Part shown: in pieces, positions 10,100-20,214 of the stretch
Position numbering within the stretch: the first letter of the stretch is position 1
Layout of the letters: each line of letters opens with the position of its first letter
Assembly (NCBI RefSeq): GCF_022879575.1
Contig: NZ_CP084262.1
Coordinates: 1 to 64,000 of the forward strand
DNA: 64,000 nt
Direction: 5' to 3'
Origin: Caballeronia sp. SL2Y3
GTDB lineage: Bacteria; Pseudomonadota; Gammaproteobacteria; Burkholderiales; Burkholderiaceae
Made by a program: the position numbers and the translations under genes
Notes under the pieces: model-generated
What the model was told of the DNA's origin: nothing
The model's database searches: none
Seen by the model: only the letters and a program-made list of their open reading frames with translations

Positions 10100-12379
10100 G
10101 TGCAGGAAAGAGCGAGCGAATTTCTCGGAGCGATCGGCGATAGCGTCGCGCGGCGGCTGCCGCATGTGCAGCGCGCGCGCCGGTTCGACGCATGCGCGCT
10201 GGCGGTGCTGGGCGCGGCGCTCGTTGCGTGCGTGACGCCGTTCGTGCCGCATCCGTTCGCCGTGCTCCTGAGCGCGGCGTGCGCCGCGGCCGTGGCGGTC
10301 CTTCATTGCATGCTGCGATGGAAGCGCCAGCTCTTCGCCGCGCAGCAGTTCTCCAACGGGCTGCTTTCGATTGCCGAAGACTGCATCAAACTGCTCGATC
10401 TCGACGGCCGCGTGAGCTGCATTTCCGATGTCGGCACGCGGCTGCTCGAAGCGGCGGATGCGAAAGAGATCGTCGGCATCGACTGGCTCGCGCTGTGGCA
10501 AGGCGCGGACGCGCGAGCGGCCTTCGAACGCGCGAAGGCGGGCGAGTCCGTTTCGTTCTCGGCGGCATGTCCGACGATGGCCGGCACCCCGAAGTGGTGG
10601 ACGTCCACGTTCGCGCCGGTCTATGGCGAGGAAGGCTGCGTCGTCGCGGTGCTCTGCAAGTCGCGCGATATCACGGCCGAAGTCGATCTGATCGAGGAAC
10701 TGCGCGGCAATGCGCGCGTGCAGAAGGACATGGAAGATCACGTCGATGCGGTCTTCTGGACCGCGAGCCATGACTTCAAGGACCTGTTGCATGTGAGTTC
10801 GGCCTTCGAGCGCATGTGGGAGATGCCCGTGGCCGCGCTCGAAACCGACAAGAAGGCGTGGATGCAGCGCGTGCATCCCGAAGACATGCCCGGCCTGCGC
10901 GGCAAGATGCGCGATGCCGTGAATAGCGGCGCGCCGTCGCAGAGCTATTTCCGTTTGTGTCTTGCAGGCGACCGCACGCGCTGGGTGCGCGCGGACATCT
11001 ATCCTGTCAGCGAAGACGGCGCCGTTTCGCGCGTGGTCAGCGTATGCGTCGACGCTACCGAAGAACGCATGAACCTGCAGGCGCTCAATCGCCTCGCGAA
11101 CACCGACAGCCTCACTGGCCTGCACAACCGCAACGCGATGATGCATGCGCTCGTCGAGCGATGCGCGTCGGGCGAGCCGTTCGCGTATCTGTTCATCGAC
11201 ATCGACCGGTTCAAGTCCATCAACGATACGGCGGGCCACAGCGCGGGCGATGCCGTGCTCAAGGCGATTGCCGAACGCATCGGCGAGGCGATGCCGGAGG
11301 GCGCGGTGGCGGCACGTGCCGGCGGCGACGAGTTCACCATCGTTCTTCCCGGCGCGCTCGATCAGGACCGCATCGAGCGCGCGTGCAGACGGCTTGCGCT
11401 TGCCTGTGGCAGGCCGATCAAGGCCGGCTGCAAGACCGTCAACATGACATGCTCGATCGGCGTCGCGCTGTACCCCGAGCATGGCCGCACGCCGGAGACG
11501 CTTTTTATCAGCGCAGACATGGCCATGTATGCCGCGAAACGCGCGGGCCGCAACGCGTTTCGCGTGTTCGGCGAGCGCGAGAAGGACGACCTCGCGCGCG
11601 CGCATCTCGAGACCGAATTGCACGGCGCCATTCGCTGCAATCAGTTCGTTCTGCACTATCAGCCGCAATACTCGATTCGCACGGACGGCCTCGTCGGTGT
11701 CGAGGCGCTGTTGCGCTGGCAGCATCCGCTCCTCGGTCTCATTCCGCCCGCTGCGTTCGTGCCCGTGCTGGAAGAAAGCGGGCTTATCGTGGAGGCGGGG
11801 CACTGGATCATTCGCGAAGCCGTGCAGGCGGCACGCCGCCTTGCCGCATCGGTGCCCGAGGTGCGGTCGGTGGCAGTGAACGTGTCGCCGAAGCAGTTGC
11901 GCGACCCACGGCTCGTTCCCGTGCTTCAGCATGTGATCAAGCGATCGGGCATCGATGCGGAATGCATCACGCTCGAGATCACGGAGTCCGCGCTGATCGA
12001 AAATGTCGACGATGCGCAGGAAGTGCTCTCGAAACTGCGTGCGCTCGGCGTGCGTATCGCCATCGACGACTTCGGCACCGGCTATTCGAGCCTCAGCTAT
12101 CTCGCGCGCTTCAGGCCGGATGTGCTCAAGCTCGACAAGTCCTTCGTCGATAACATCGCCACCGACGCGATGACGCGCACGGTCGTTGAAGGCGTGATCG
12201 ATCTCGCGCATAAGCTCGGCGTGATCGTGGTGGCCGAAGGTGTCGAGACGCAGGAACAACTGCAACGCCTCAGAGACGCCGGATGCGACAAGATGCAGGG
12301 CTTTCTGCGCTCGCGGCCGGTCGCGCTCGAAGCATTGCTGGAGCAGGCCGCTTGCGTGGAAGCAGACGGCGCGCGTTGA
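10100..12379 (+). CDS. PAS-GGDEF-EAL cyclic-di-GMP turnover protein
   Basis: GTG start preceded by AAGGA at good spacing; 759 residues. Two membrane helices at about 30-70 anchor it, followed by two PAS-type sensor regions (about 85-210 and 220-330), then GGDEF (about 335-490) with an intact AGGDEF active site near 405, and EAL (about 505-745) with EALLRW, DDFGTGYSSL and EGVET. Both catalytic signatures look complete, so it could make and degrade c-di-GMP, with the PAS domains setting the balance. In many such hybrids only one activity dominates; sequence alone does not decide which. No neighbouring gene hints at the signal. Confidence 0.93.
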   Translation: MQERASEFLGAIGDSVARRLPHVQRARRFDACALAVLGAALVACVTPFVPHPFAVLLSAACAAAVAVLHCMLRWKRQLFAAQQFSNGLLSIAEDCIKLLDLDGRVSCISDVGTRLLEAADAKEIVGIDWLALWQGADARAAFERAKAGESVSFSAACPTMAGTPKWWTSTFAPVYGEEGCVVAVLCKSRDITAEVDLIEELRGNARVQKDMEDHVDAVFWTASHDFKDLLHVSSAFERMWEMPVAALETDKKAWMQRVHPEDMPGLRGKMRDAVNSGAPSQSYFRLCLAGDRTRWVRADIYPVSEDGAVSRVVSVCVDATEERMNLQALNRLANTDSLTGLHNRNAMMHALVERCASGEPFAYLFIDIDRFKSINDTAGHSAGDAVLKAIAERIGEAMPEGAVAARAGGDEFTIVLPGALDQDRIERACRRLALACGRPIKAGCKTVNMTCSIGVALYPEHGRTPETLFISADMAMYAAKRAGRNAFRVFGEREKDDLARAHLETELHGAIRCNQFVLHYQPQYSIRTDGLVGVEALLRWQHPLLGLIPPAAFVPVLEESGLIVEAGHWIIREAVQAARRLAASVPEVRSVAVNVSPKQLRDPRLVPVLQHVIKRSGIDAECITLEITESALIENVDDAQEVLSKLRALGVRIAIDDFGTGYSSLSYLARFRPDVLKLDKSFVDNIATDAMTRTVVEGVIDLAHKLGVIVVAEGVETQEQLQRLRDAGCDKMQGFLRSRPVALEALLEQAACVEADGAR

Positions 12380-12401
12380 GGCTGCGCGCAGCGACGTTGC
12401 A

Positions 12402-13343
12402 TCACTTCGCCGAGCGCTTGCGGCGCTTGTCGCGCTGCGCGAACATCGGCATGGCGTCCAGCAGGCACGTGAGCAGCGCCTGCGGTCCTGCCGCGAGCGG
12501 CCTGCCCGCCTTCAACAGCACACGCGCCTGGATGTTCTCGAAGACGGGGTGCGCAATGGGCACAGTCTTCATTTCGCCGCTAGCAATCTCGCGATACGCA
12601 GCGAACGCACCGATCAACGTGATGAAGTCTCCCGCGCTCACGATGCGCTTCAATGCAGTGAGCGAGTTCGTCGTAAGTGTCGCGCGGATGGAGACGCCCT
12701 CCGCCAGTTCGAGCATTTTCACGACATGCCCGATGCCGAACGTAGGCGGCATGAGAGCGAGCGGATAGTCGCGCAAGTCGTCGATGCGCGCCACGCCGCC
12801 GCGCCGGACGAGCGGATGATCGCGCCGCGCAAGCAGCACCACTGGCTGCGCCGAGCTCGCGCGGACCTCGATGCGCGGATGCGGCGGCGGGTTGTACGCG
12901 AGCCCGATATGCGCGCGGCTCTGCGCGACCTCCTCGATGATCTCATCGACGGCCAGCATCTCCACCGTTACGTCGAGGCCCGGATAGCGCGCGCAGAACG
13001 GCGCGAGGACATCGTCCACCAACATGTCGACGTAGCCCTCGCTCACCGCAAGCCTGATCTTGCCTTGCTGAAGCCCCTTCAACGCATGAAGCTGATCCTC
13101 CAGCTTCTCCTGCTGCGAACGATACCCGCGCCAGAATTCGAGCAGATGAAACGCAGCCTCCGTCGGACGAACGCCGCGCGCCTGACGCTCGAAGAGCAGC
13201 GTGTCGAGTTCCTCTTCGAGCAACTTGATCTGCCGCGCAATCACCGATGGCGACGTGTTCAGACGGTCTGCCGCGCCGCGAATGGTGCCGTGCGCCAGGA
13301 CCTCGTTGAAGTAGCGCAGACGCTGTTGATTGATCTCGCGCAT
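12402..13343 (-). CDS. LysR-family transcriptional regulator
   Basis: Standard length (about 313 residues) with N-terminal winged HTH ([35 protein letters not shown]) and the two-lobed effector domain from residue 90. The start at 13343 (MREINQQ) is preferred over the ATG two codons upstream because a GGGGAC sequence lies at proper distance from it. Divergent to the Tat-exported hydrolase at 13466, with 122 bases between, which is the usual layout for a LysR regulator and its target. Effector unknown. The C-terminus ends in a basic run (KRRKR). Confidence 0.9.
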   Translation of the reverse strand: MREINQQRLRYFNEVLAHGTIRGAADRLNTSPSVIARQIKLLEEELDTLLFERQARGVRPTEAAFHLLEFWRGYRSQQEKLEDQLHALKGLQQGKIRLAVSEGYVDMLVDDVLAPFCARYPGLDVTVEMLAVDEIIEEVAQSRAHIGLAYNPPPHPRIEVRASSAQPVVLLARRDHPLVRRGGVARIDDLRDYPLALMPPTFGIGHVVKMLELAEGVSIRATLTTNSLTALKRIVSAGDFITLIGAFAAYREIASGEMKTVPIAHPVFENIQARVLLKAGRPLAAGPQALLTCLLDAMPMFAQRDKRRKRSAK

Positions 13344-13465
13344 GACCATGTCCCCGTCCCTGGGCGTTGTTCGTGAAGCAACGATACGTGAACTTTGTTG
13401 CTCTTGCTCGGACGGCGCGACGCATCCATCATGCGCTTCATCGACGACACTTACGGGAGAGTGAC

Positions 13466-14488
13466 ATGACGGAGAACATCAACGGCTCGCGCCGCCGCCT
13501 GCTCGGTGCGACGATCGCGGGCATCGGCGCGATGCAGTTGGGCTTCAGCGGTCTCGTTCGCGCGCAGTCGGCGGGCACAACGAGCGCGACCTCGTTTGCC
13601 GATATCCGTCAGATCAATGCCGGCACGCTCAGTATCGGCTATGCGCAGGTCGGCCCGGAGAACGGTCCGCCCGTTATCCTCCTGCACGGCTGGCCGTACG
13701 ACATTCATAGCTTCGCCGAAGTGGCGCCGATGCTTGCGGCCGCGGGGTATCGCGTGATCGTGCCTTACCTGCGTGGCTACGGCTCGACGCGCTTTCTCTC
13801 TGCCGAGACGCCGCGCAACGGACAGCAGGCGGTCGTCGCCGTCGATATCATCGCGCTCATGGATGCGCTGCGCATTCAGAGGGCGCTCGTCGCAGGCTTC
13901 GACTGGGGCGCGCGCACCGCCGATATTGTCGCGGCGTTGTGGCCGGAGCGTTGCAAGGCGCTCGTGTCCGTGAGCGGGTATCTCATCGGCAGTCAGGAAG
14001 CGAATCGCGCGCCGTTACCGCCGAAAGCGGAATACGCGTGGTGGTATCAGTTCTACTTCGCGACGGAGCGCGGCCGCGCGGGCTATGAAGCGAACCGTCG
14101 CGCGTTTTCGAAGCTGATATGGCAAACGGCATCGCCGGAATGGCATTTCGACGATGCGACGTTCGAGCGCTCGGCGCAGGCGTTCGACAATCCGGATCAC
14201 GTCGCGGTCGTCATTCACAACTATCGGTGGAGACTGGGACTGGCCGAAGGCGAGCCGCAATACGACGCGCTCGAAAAGCGCCTCGCGGCCGCGCCGCCGA
14301 TTACGGTACCGACCATCACGATGGAAGGCGACGCGAACGCCGCGCCGCATCCGAGCCCGTCCGCTTACGCGAAGAAGTTCACGGGCAAGTACCGGCATAT
14401 CGATGTGGGCGGCGGCGTGGGACACAATCTGCCGCAGGAAGCGCCGAAGGCGTTCGCCGATGCGGTGATTGCGGTGGATCGCATGTGA
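13466..14488 (+). CDS. Tat-exported alpha/beta hydrolase, epoxide-hydrolase/dehalogenase-like
   Basis: 340 residues. The start ATG follows GGGAGA and yields a clear twin-arginine leader ([12 protein letters not shown], cleavage near RAQSA). The alpha/beta-hydrolase core follows: oxyanion segment [12 protein letters not shown], nucleophile elbow [10 protein letters not shown] with Asp in place of Ser, and a late GVGHNLPQ histidine. An Asp nucleophile is the mark of epoxide hydrolases and haloalkane dehalogenases rather than esterases. It folds before export and acts in the periplasm. Divergent from a LysR gene that probably regulates it. Substrate not deducible. Confidence 0.85.
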   Translation: MTENINGSRRRLLGATIAGIGAMQLGFSGLVRAQSAGTTSATSFADIRQINAGTLSIGYAQVGPENGPPVILLHGWPYDIHSFAEVAPMLAAAGYRVIVPYLRGYGSTRFLSAETPRNGQQAVVAVDIIALMDALRIQRALVAGFDWGARTADIVAALWPERCKALVSVSGYLIGSQEANRAPLPPKAEYAWWYQFYFATERGRAGYEANRRAFSKLIWQTASPEWHFDDATFERSAQAFDNPDHVAVVIHNYRWRLGLAEGEPQYDALEKRLAAAPPITVPTITMEGDANAAPHPSPSAYAKKFTGKYRHIDVGGGVGHNLPQEAPKAFADAVIAVDRM

Positions 14489-14821
14489 GGGAAGCGCCAC
14501 GCCGGTTGCGTGGCTCGGTGATACGATTAGGTATCCGAAGCAAAAGCCTTTGCGCGATATTCGACCGTTGATGCCGACGCAAACCGGCTCGAAGAACACG
14601 GCGACCCTCTCGCAGCGTCGAGCATCGGCTGCATCGGTAAGCGCGGCTCCATCTTGACGGGCGGTGAGCGGCTTTCGGGCCGCGCGCGCCTGTCTTTATT
14701 AAGGCACCCGCCGAAGTCGATGCGGCTCGCACCGGCCGCTTCTGCGATGTTCGCAAGATAGTGCTATGTTCGTGCCCAACAAGAATCAGCGTTGGCGAAC
14801 GCCACGGACATGGAGCGGCAC
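14489..14821. other. Intergenic region ahead of the porin gene, 333 bases
   Basis: No gene is supported here. A TTGACG hexamer occurs near 14655 but lacks a matching -10 at standard spacing. The region presumably holds the porin promoter and possibly the end of the hydrolase transcript. Confidence 0.35.
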
Positions 14822-15946
14822 ATGAGGAAAGACACGACGGTCAGGCTTTGCAAGGCGGCAGGGCTTCTTCTATTCACCTCCGGCGCGTGGGCGCAATCCA
14901 GCGTCACCTTATACGGCCGGCTCGACGGCGGCATCGAATACCTGAATCATGTCGCGAACGGCGCGGGCGGCAATGCCACGCGATGGAGCGCGGAAGGCGG
15001 CGACTGGGGCACAAGCATGCTCGGTTTCAAGGGCGTCGAAGACCTCGGTGGCGGCATGAGCGCCGTCTTCGACCTGGAAACCGCGCTACAGATCATGAAC
15101 GGCAGAACGGGCGGCGACCGCATGTTTTCGCGGCGCGCCTATGTGGGCATCAATTCGAAGACGTGGGGCCAGATTCAGGCGGGCCGCAATCTTTTCATCG
15201 ACAGCGACGGCGTCTGGGAATTCGATCCGATGGTGCAGGAAGCGGTGTCCTCGGCATCGCTCGTGCGCGGACGCAACTGGCAGCAGACGAGCAACAACGT
15301 CGAATACCATAGCCCCGTGTTTCATGGCTTCGATGTTCAGGGCCAGTATGCGTTCGGCAATCAGCCCGGTGCATTCAACAGCGGCGCGCCGGGCGAGTTC
15401 GGGCGCTCCGAGGGCATCATGCTCACGTATCATTCGCCGCTTCTCGACGTGCGCGGCATCTACGACGAGTTGCGCGACCAGAACGGGCGCTTGAGCAATA
15501 TCTTCGCGTCGTCGCGGGAATACTTCGTCGGCGCGAACCTGAAGGTCGACAAGTTCAAGATTCAGGCCGCCTATACGCACTACGCGGCGCCCGATACGCC
15601 AACCGGCATCGCCGATAGCGCGGACCATTACTGGCTCGGCGCGACGTATCAGGCGACGCCGCAATGGGCCGTCACGGCAGCGGGCTTCTATGTTCACGTA
15701 GGCGAGGGCGCGGGCGACGCCTCGCACGATCCCGCGAGTCACGCCATGCTCTATTCGCTCGGCACCACGTATAACTTCACGAAGCGCACCTTCGTCTACG
15801 GCACCGTGGCTTATGTGCGCAACAGCGCGAACGGCACGTTCTCCGTATTCGCGACGCCGCGCAACTCGGACGCGAGCACGAGCACGAGCCCGCTTGCCGG
15901 AGAATCGCAGACCGGCGCATACGTCGGCTTGATGCACATCTTCTGA
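14822..15946 (+). CDS. Gram-negative general porin (OmpC-like family of Burkholderiales)
   Basis: About 374 residues: signal peptide (KAAGLLLFTSGAWAQ), then the family opening SSVTLYGRLDGGIEYL, the GFKGVEDLGGGMSAVFDLE strand, many amphipathic beta strands, and a terminal Phe (VGLMHIF) required for outer-membrane assembly. Start at 14822 is chosen because GGAG lies seven bases upstream; an earlier ATG at 14792 would add ten residues before the signal peptide. It would form a trimeric 16-strand diffusion channel. No neighbouring regulator or transport genes indicate a preferred solute. Confidence 0.93.
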   Translation: MRKDTTVRLCKAAGLLLFTSGAWAQSSVTLYGRLDGGIEYLNHVANGAGGNATRWSAEGGDWGTSMLGFKGVEDLGGGMSAVFDLETALQIMNGRTGGDRMFSRRAYVGINSKTWGQIQAGRNLFIDSDGVWEFDPMVQEAVSSASLVRGRNWQQTSNNVEYHSPVFHGFDVQGQYAFGNQPGAFNSGAPGEFGRSEGIMLTYHSPLLDVRGIYDELRDQNGRLSNIFASSREYFVGANLKVDKFKIQAAYTHYAAPDTPTGIADSADHYWLGATYQATPQWAVTAAGFYVHVGEGAGDASHDPASHAMLYSLGTTYNFTKRTFVYGTVAYVRNSANGTFSVFATPRNSDASTSTSPLAGESQTGAYVGLMHIF

Positions 15947-16003
15947 TGCGCGAATCGATTAAGATACTCCGCCTCATTCACCGACCATGACGGAGCCTCT
16001 TTC

Positions 16004-16336
16004 GTGATTCAGCCGAGCAGCGTATTCAAGGACAACCTGGCGCAACTGCCTTCGATCGAAGGCATCGAGCGCATCGATTTGATCGATGCGAAGGGCAGTG
16101 TCGTCGCGAGCATCGAAAACAAGCCGGGCAAACAAGGCTCGCTCGCGGTCTATCACTACCTGAAAGAGACGTTCGGCACGCTGAACGCGCAGGCCGCCGG
16201 GCACGGGTTGCTCGTATTCGCGGAACATACGGCGGACGCGCGCAATCGTCCGGGGGCACATCCGAATGTGGATCGTTTGCTCGATATCGCTGCGGGCGGC
16301 GATGCACTCGAACTGCGCGTGGTCGCGGCTTCTTGA
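16004..16336 (+). CDS. DUF2322 family protein
   Basis: 110 residues from a GTG start, with GGAG ten bases upstream. The sequence (FKDNLAQLPSIEGIERIDL, SIENKPGKQGSLAVYHYL) matches, from memory, the DUF2322 family, small soluble proteins of beta- and gammaproteobacteria with no known function. No signal peptide or membrane segment. It stands alone between the porin gene and a strong hairpin shared with kdgD. Confidence 0.8.
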   Translation: MIQPSSVFKDNLAQLPSIEGIERIDLIDAKGSVVASIENKPGKQGSLAVYHYLKETFGTLNAQAAGHGLLVFAEHTADARNRPGAHPNVDRLLDIAAGGDALELRVVAAS

Positions 16337-16349
16337 GCGCCAGCTAAAA

Positions 16350-16387
16350 CGCCCCGAGCGCCGGACGCGTGTCCACCGCTCGGGGCG
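16350..16387. terminator. Bidirectional rho-independent terminator
   Basis: An 11-bp perfect inverted repeat (CGCCCCGAGCG / CGCTCGGGGCG) encloses a 16-base loop, with CTTTT on the right and AAAA on the left. It serves the DUF2322 gene on the plus strand and kdgD on the minus strand, which converge here. Confidence 0.85.
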
Positions 16388-16405
16388 CTTTTCAAAGCGC
16401 GCGAG

Positions 16406-17323
16406 TTACTGCGCGCCGACCTTCTTGATCAATGCATCGAGCTGGCTCATTTCTTCGTCGGTCAGATCCGTGAGCGGCGCGCGCACCGGACCGGCATCGT
16501 GTCCGACGAGCTTCGCGCCGGCCTTCACGATACTTACGGCATAGCCCGGACGACGATTGCGAATGGCCAGATACGGCAGGAAGAATTCGTCGATCAGCTT
16601 GCCGGTGGTCTCGTGGTCGTTGGCCGCGATGGCGCGGTAGAACTGCATCGCCGTCTTCGGGATGAAGTTGAACACCGCCGACGAGTACACCGGCACGCCC
16701 AGCGCCTTATACGCCGCCGCGTAGACTTCCGCGGTCGGCAGGCCGCCGAGGTACGAGAAGCGGTCGCCGAGACGACGGCGAATGGTCACCATCGCTTCGA
16801 TCTCGCCGACACCGTCCTTGAAGCCGATGAGGTTCGGGCAGCGGTCCGCGAGACGCTCCAGCATGTCGGCGTTGAGCTTCGAATTCGCGCGGTTATAGAT
16901 GATGACGCCCAGGTTCGGCACGGCCTTGCAAACTTGCTCCGCGTGCGCCGCGATGCCTTCCTGCGAGGCTTCCGTCAGATAGTGCGGCATCAGCAGAATG
17001 CCTTGCGCACCGTTCTTCTCGGCTTCCTGCGCGAAAGCGATGGCCGTGCGCGTCGGGCCGCCCGCGCCCGCGAGAATCGGCACCTTGCCTTTGCAGACCT
17101 CGGTGGCCGTGCGCACGATCTGCGAATATTCAGGCTGCGTCAGCGAAAAGAACTCGCCCGTGCCGCCCGCGACGAACAGCGCGGACGCACCGTACGGCGC
17201 GAGCCATTCGAGACGTTCCGCATACGTATCGGCGCGAAAGTTGCCTTGCGCGTCGAAGTCGGTCACGGGGAAAGAGAGCAGGCCCTCGGATACGATTTGC
17301 TTGAGTTCTTGCGGTGTCGTCAT
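16406..17323 (-). CDS. kdgD: 5-dehydro-4-deoxyglucarate dehydratase (decarboxylating)
   Basis: 305 residues of the DapA/NAL TIM-barrel family. [10 protein letters not shown] is the substrate carboxylate loop, IIYNRAN carries the catalytic Tyr, and [12 protein letters not shown] holds the Schiff-base lysine. The sequence closely fits 5-keto-4-deoxy-D-glucarate dehydratase, which gives alpha-ketoglutarate semialdehyde plus CO2. It is divergent from galactarate dehydratase, whose product is its substrate. The shared 198-base control region has two inverted copies of a likely operator. The next enzyme, alpha-ketoglutarate-semialdehyde dehydrogenase, is not in the window. Confidence 0.92.
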   Translation of the reverse strand: MTTPQELKQIVSEGLLSFPVTDFDAQGNFRADTYAERLEWLAPYGASALFVAGGTGEFFSLTQPEYSQIVRTATEVCKGKVPILAGAGGPTRTAIAFAQEAEKNGAQGILLMPHYLTEASQEGIAAHAEQVCKAVPNLGVIIYNRANSKLNADMLERLADRCPNLIGFKDGVGEIEAMVTIRRRLGDRFSYLGGLPTAEVYAAAYKALGVPVYSSAVFNFIPKTAMQFYRAIAANDHETTGKLIDEFFLPYLAIRNRRPGYAVSIVKAGAKLVGHDAGPVRAPLTDLTDEEMSQLDALIKKVGAQ

Positions 17324-17369
17324 GATCTATGTCTCGTTTGGCAGCGTCCGGCGAATGCAGCGCTTATAG

Positions 17370-17383
17370 GTCATCGTACAACA
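17370..17383 (+). promoter_or_regulatory. Operator candidate, kdgD-proximal copy
   Basis: GTCATCGTACAACA here and its near-exact inverted copy at 17461-17474 (one base different) flank the kdgD/garD control region. Each is itself an imperfect palindrome (TGTyrT-N3-AyraCA), a form seen with GntR/FadR-type regulators. The regulator gene is not in the window. Confidence 0.55.
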
Positions 17384-17460
17384 TGCCTCCGCTGTCGGCA
17401 ATAGATGTACCGTGACGCTGACGATTTTGCGGGTATACACCGAGCCAAACAGACACGATG

Positions 17461-17474
17461 TGTTGTAGGATGAC
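17461..17474 (-). promoter_or_regulatory. Operator candidate, garD-proximal copy
   Basis: On the minus strand this reads GTCATCCTACAACA, matching the copy at 17370 in 13 of 14 bases but facing the other way, so each divergent gene has one copy at a similar place. It lies 48 bases upstream of the garD start, where it could block RNA polymerase. Confidence 0.55.
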
Positions 17475-17521
17475 ATAACTCCAGGGCGGCGCGGGCCGTC
17501 ATGCATCAGGGATCATCGAAA

Positions 17522-19111
17522 ATGACTCAGCCGCCGCTTTATATACGCGTGCACCCCGAAGACAACGTGGCGATCGTCGTGAACGACGGAGGCCTCGGCG
17601 AAGGCGCGACGTTCGCCGATGGGCTCGTGCTGCGCGAACGTGTGCCGCAAGGTCACAAGGTGGCCTTGACCGATCTCGCGGAAGGCGATGCCGTGATCCG
17701 CTATAACGTGGTCATCGGTTATGCGTTGAAGGACTTGCCCAAAGGCAGCTGGGTCAACGAGCACGTATTGCGCATGCCGACGCCGCCCGAGCTCGACGAT
17801 CTTCCGATCGCGACCATCAAGGCGCCCGATACCTCGCCGCTCGAAGGCTTCACGTTCGAGGGGTATCGCAATGCGGACGGCAGCGTGGGCACGCGCAACA
17901 TCCTCGCGATCACGACCACCGTGCAGTGCGTCGCGGATGTGGTGCAGCACGCGGTCGACCGCATCAAGGCGGAAATGCTGCCGCGCTACCCCAATGTCGA
18001 TGATGTCGTGAGCCTCGGCCACACCTACGGCTGCGGCGTCGCCATCGAAGCGCCGGACGCGATGGTGCCTATCCGCACCGTGCGCAACATCGCGCTGAAC
18101 CCGAACTTCGGCGGCGAAGTGATGATGGTGAGCCTCGGCTGCGAGAAGCTCCAGCCCGAACGCCTGATGCCGCCCGGCACCATACCGATCGCGGCCGCCG
18201 CGCTCGACGACGCCATTGCCGATATCGGCGACATGGAAAGCGAGGCGAACGGCGGCGCGGTCGTGTTGCAGGACGAGGGACACGTCGGCTTCCAGTCGAT
18301 GATCGATTCCATCATGCTCATGGCCGAAACGCATCTGAAGCGGCTCAACAATCGCCGCCGCGAGACGTGTCCGGCATCCGATCTGGTCGTCGGCGTGCAA
18401 TGCGGCGGCAGCGATGCGTTCTCGGGTCTCACGGCGAACCCGGCGGTCGGCTTCGCCACCGACCTGCTCGTGCGCGCGGGCGCGACCGTGATGTTCTCGG
18501 AAGTGACCGAAGTGCGCGACGGCGTCGCGCAACTCACGGCGCGCGCGGCGAACGGCGAAGTGGCTGCGGCCATCATCCGCGAGATGAAGTGGTACGACGA
18601 TTATCTGAAGCGCGGCGGCGCGGACCGCAGCGCGAACACGACGCCCGGCAACAAGAAGGGCGGGCTGTCGAACATCGTCGAAAAGGCGATGGGGTCCATC
18701 GTCAAGTCGGGCAGCTCGACCATTTCGGGCGTGCTCTCGCCGGGCGAGAAGGTCAAGCAAAAAGGCTTGATCTACGCGGCGACGCCCGCGAGCGACTTCA
18801 TCTGCGGCACGCTGCAACTGGCTGCGGGCATCAATCTGCATGTCTTCACCACGGGGCGCGGCACGCCGTACAGTCTCGCGGAAGTGCCGGTCATCAAGGT
18901 CGCGACGCGCTCCGATCTCGCGCGCCGCTGGCATGACCTGATGGACGTGAATGCCGGGACCATCGCGACGGGTGAGGCGAGCATCGCGGACGTGGGCTGG
19001 GAACTGTTCCGTCTGATGCTCGACGTCGCGAGCGGGCGCAAGCAAACGCGCGCCGAGAAGCTCAAGCTGCACAACGCGCTCGTGCTGTTCAATCCGGCGC
19101 CGGTGACCTGA
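17522..19111 (+). CDS. garD: Galactarate dehydratase
   Basis: 529 residues from the ATG at 17522; an earlier in-frame ATG at 17501 would add seven residues. The N-terminal SAF domain ([20 protein letters not shown]) and the large UxaA-type C-terminal domain ([38 protein letters not shown]) are those of GarD, an iron-dependent enzyme that dehydrates galactarate to 5-keto-4-deoxyglucarate. KdgD, encoded divergently, uses that product. Conserved cysteines in GCEK, CGGSD and FICG fit the family metal site. A strong hairpin follows the stop. Catabolism of plant-derived aldaric acids is the clear role. Confidence 0.93.
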   Translation: MTQPPLYIRVHPEDNVAIVVNDGGLGEGATFADGLVLRERVPQGHKVALTDLAEGDAVIRYNVVIGYALKDLPKGSWVNEHVLRMPTPPELDDLPIATIKAPDTSPLEGFTFEGYRNADGSVGTRNILAITTTVQCVADVVQHAVDRIKAEMLPRYPNVDDVVSLGHTYGCGVAIEAPDAMVPIRTVRNIALNPNFGGEVMMVSLGCEKLQPERLMPPGTIPIAAAALDDAIADIGDMESEANGGAVVLQDEGHVGFQSMIDSIMLMAETHLKRLNNRRRETCPASDLVVGVQCGGSDAFSGLTANPAVGFATDLLVRAGATVMFSEVTEVRDGVAQLTARAANGEVAAAIIREMKWYDDYLKRGGADRSANTTPGNKKGGLSNIVEKAMGSIVKSGSSTISGVLSPGEKVKQKGLIYAATPASDFICGTLQLAAGINLHVFTTGRGTPYSLAEVPVIKVATRSDLARRWHDLMDVNAGTIATGEASIADVGWELFRLMLDVASGRKQTRAEKLKLHNALVLFNPAPVT

Positions 19112-19136
19112 AGCACGCGTCGTCCTCCAAGTGTCG

Positions 19137-19163
19137 AAGCCCCGTTCGCGAGCGGGGCTTTTT
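19137..19163 (+). terminator. Rho-independent terminator of garD
   Basis: AAGCCCCG and CGGGGCTT form an 8-bp stem with an eight-base loop, followed by TTT, 25 bases after the garD stop codon. Confidence 0.85.
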
Positions 19164-19282
19164 CATTCGTGCTGCCGCGTTATGAATGTAATGACGCGGG
19201 CGGCATTTCACCGGCGCGGGCCGCCGCCTACCATGCGAGTCGTCAAACAAGACATCAACCGATTCGCAAGGAGGAAGCAAAC

Positions 19283-20140
19283 ATGTACGCCATCACGGGT
19301 ATCAGCGGACAAGTGGGCGGCGCGCTCGCCGATGCGCTGCTGCAAGCGGGACAACGCGTTCGCGCGGTCGTGCGCGATGCAAACAAGGGCGAGCCGTGGG
19401 CGGCGCGTGGCTGCGAGGTCGCGAACGCGCGCATGAACGATGCACACGCGCTGGCGCAGGCGTTCGAAGGCGCGCATGGCGTGTTCATTCTGCTGCCGCC
19501 GCATTTTGATCCGTTGCCCGGCTTTCCGGAAACGCGCGAAGTCATTGAAGCCATCGTCTCGGCGGTGCAGCGTGCAAAGCCGCGCAAGATCGCGTGCCTG
19601 TCGACCATCGGCGCGCAGGCGACAGAAACCAATCTGCTCACGCAGCACACGTTGCTGCAAGACGCGCTCATCGCGCAGCCGATACCCGTGACCTTCCTGC
19701 GCCCCGGCTGGTTCATGGAGAACAGCGCATGGGACGTGCAATCGGCCCGCGACGAAGGCGTCGTTCATTCGTTCCTGCAACCGCTGGATCACGCGATTCC
19801 GATGGTCGCCACCGAAGACGTCGGCAGAACCGCCGCGCGGTTGCTTCAGGAAGAATCGCACGGTACGCGGGTCGTCGAACTCGAAGGTCCGCAACGCGTC
19901 AGCCCGCGCGATATCGCTGCGGCGTTCTCTGCAGTGCTCGGCAAGCCGGTCACCGCGCAAGCCGTGCCGCGCGAGAGTTGGCGCGACATGTTCGAACAGC
20001 AGGGCATGAAGAATCCGATGCCGCGCATCCGCATGCTCGACGGCTTCAATGAAGGATGGATCGACTTCGAAGGACCTAGCAAAGACATCGTGAAGGGCGA
20101 AGTCGATATCGAGTCGGTCATCCGCAAGCTCTGCGCATAA
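19283..20140 (+). CDS. NmrA-like NAD(P)-binding protein (quinone oxidoreductase 2-like)
   Basis: 285 residues. Start at MYAITGISGQ, after a strong AGGAGG-type site; the longer upstream frame has no coding character. TGISGQVGGALADALL is the atypical Rossmann glycine motif of the NmrA/HSCARG-type SDRs, and FLRPGWFMEN is a further family landmark. It has no YxxxK catalytic motif, so it may sense NAD(P)H or act as an NAD(P)H:quinone reductase like QorB. It is followed by a glutathione transferase and a TetR regulator, a grouping that suggests defence against electrophiles or quinones. Confidence 0.82.
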   Translation: MYAITGISGQVGGALADALLQAGQRVRAVVRDANKGEPWAARGCEVANARMNDAHALAQAFEGAHGVFILLPPHFDPLPGFPETREVIEAIVSAVQRAKPRKIACLSTIGAQATETNLLTQHTLLQDALIAQPIPVTFLRPGWFMENSAWDVQSARDEGVVHSFLQPLDHAIPMVATEDVGRTAARLLQEESHGTRVVELEGPQRVSPRDIAAAFSAVLGKPVTAQAVPRESWRDMFEQQGMKNPMPRIRMLDGFNEGWIDFEGPSKDIVKGEVDIESVIRKLCA

Positions 20141-20214
20141 GAGAAGAAGCCATCGTTGCGCGTTTTGGAGCGAGCGATCTAAAATGATCGCCTGCCAAAC
20201 CGGAGCGCGCTCGC

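Noticed and set aside
10076..12265. 729-codon minus-strand open frame
   Set aside because: Complement of the GGDEF/EAL gene; no recognisable domain.
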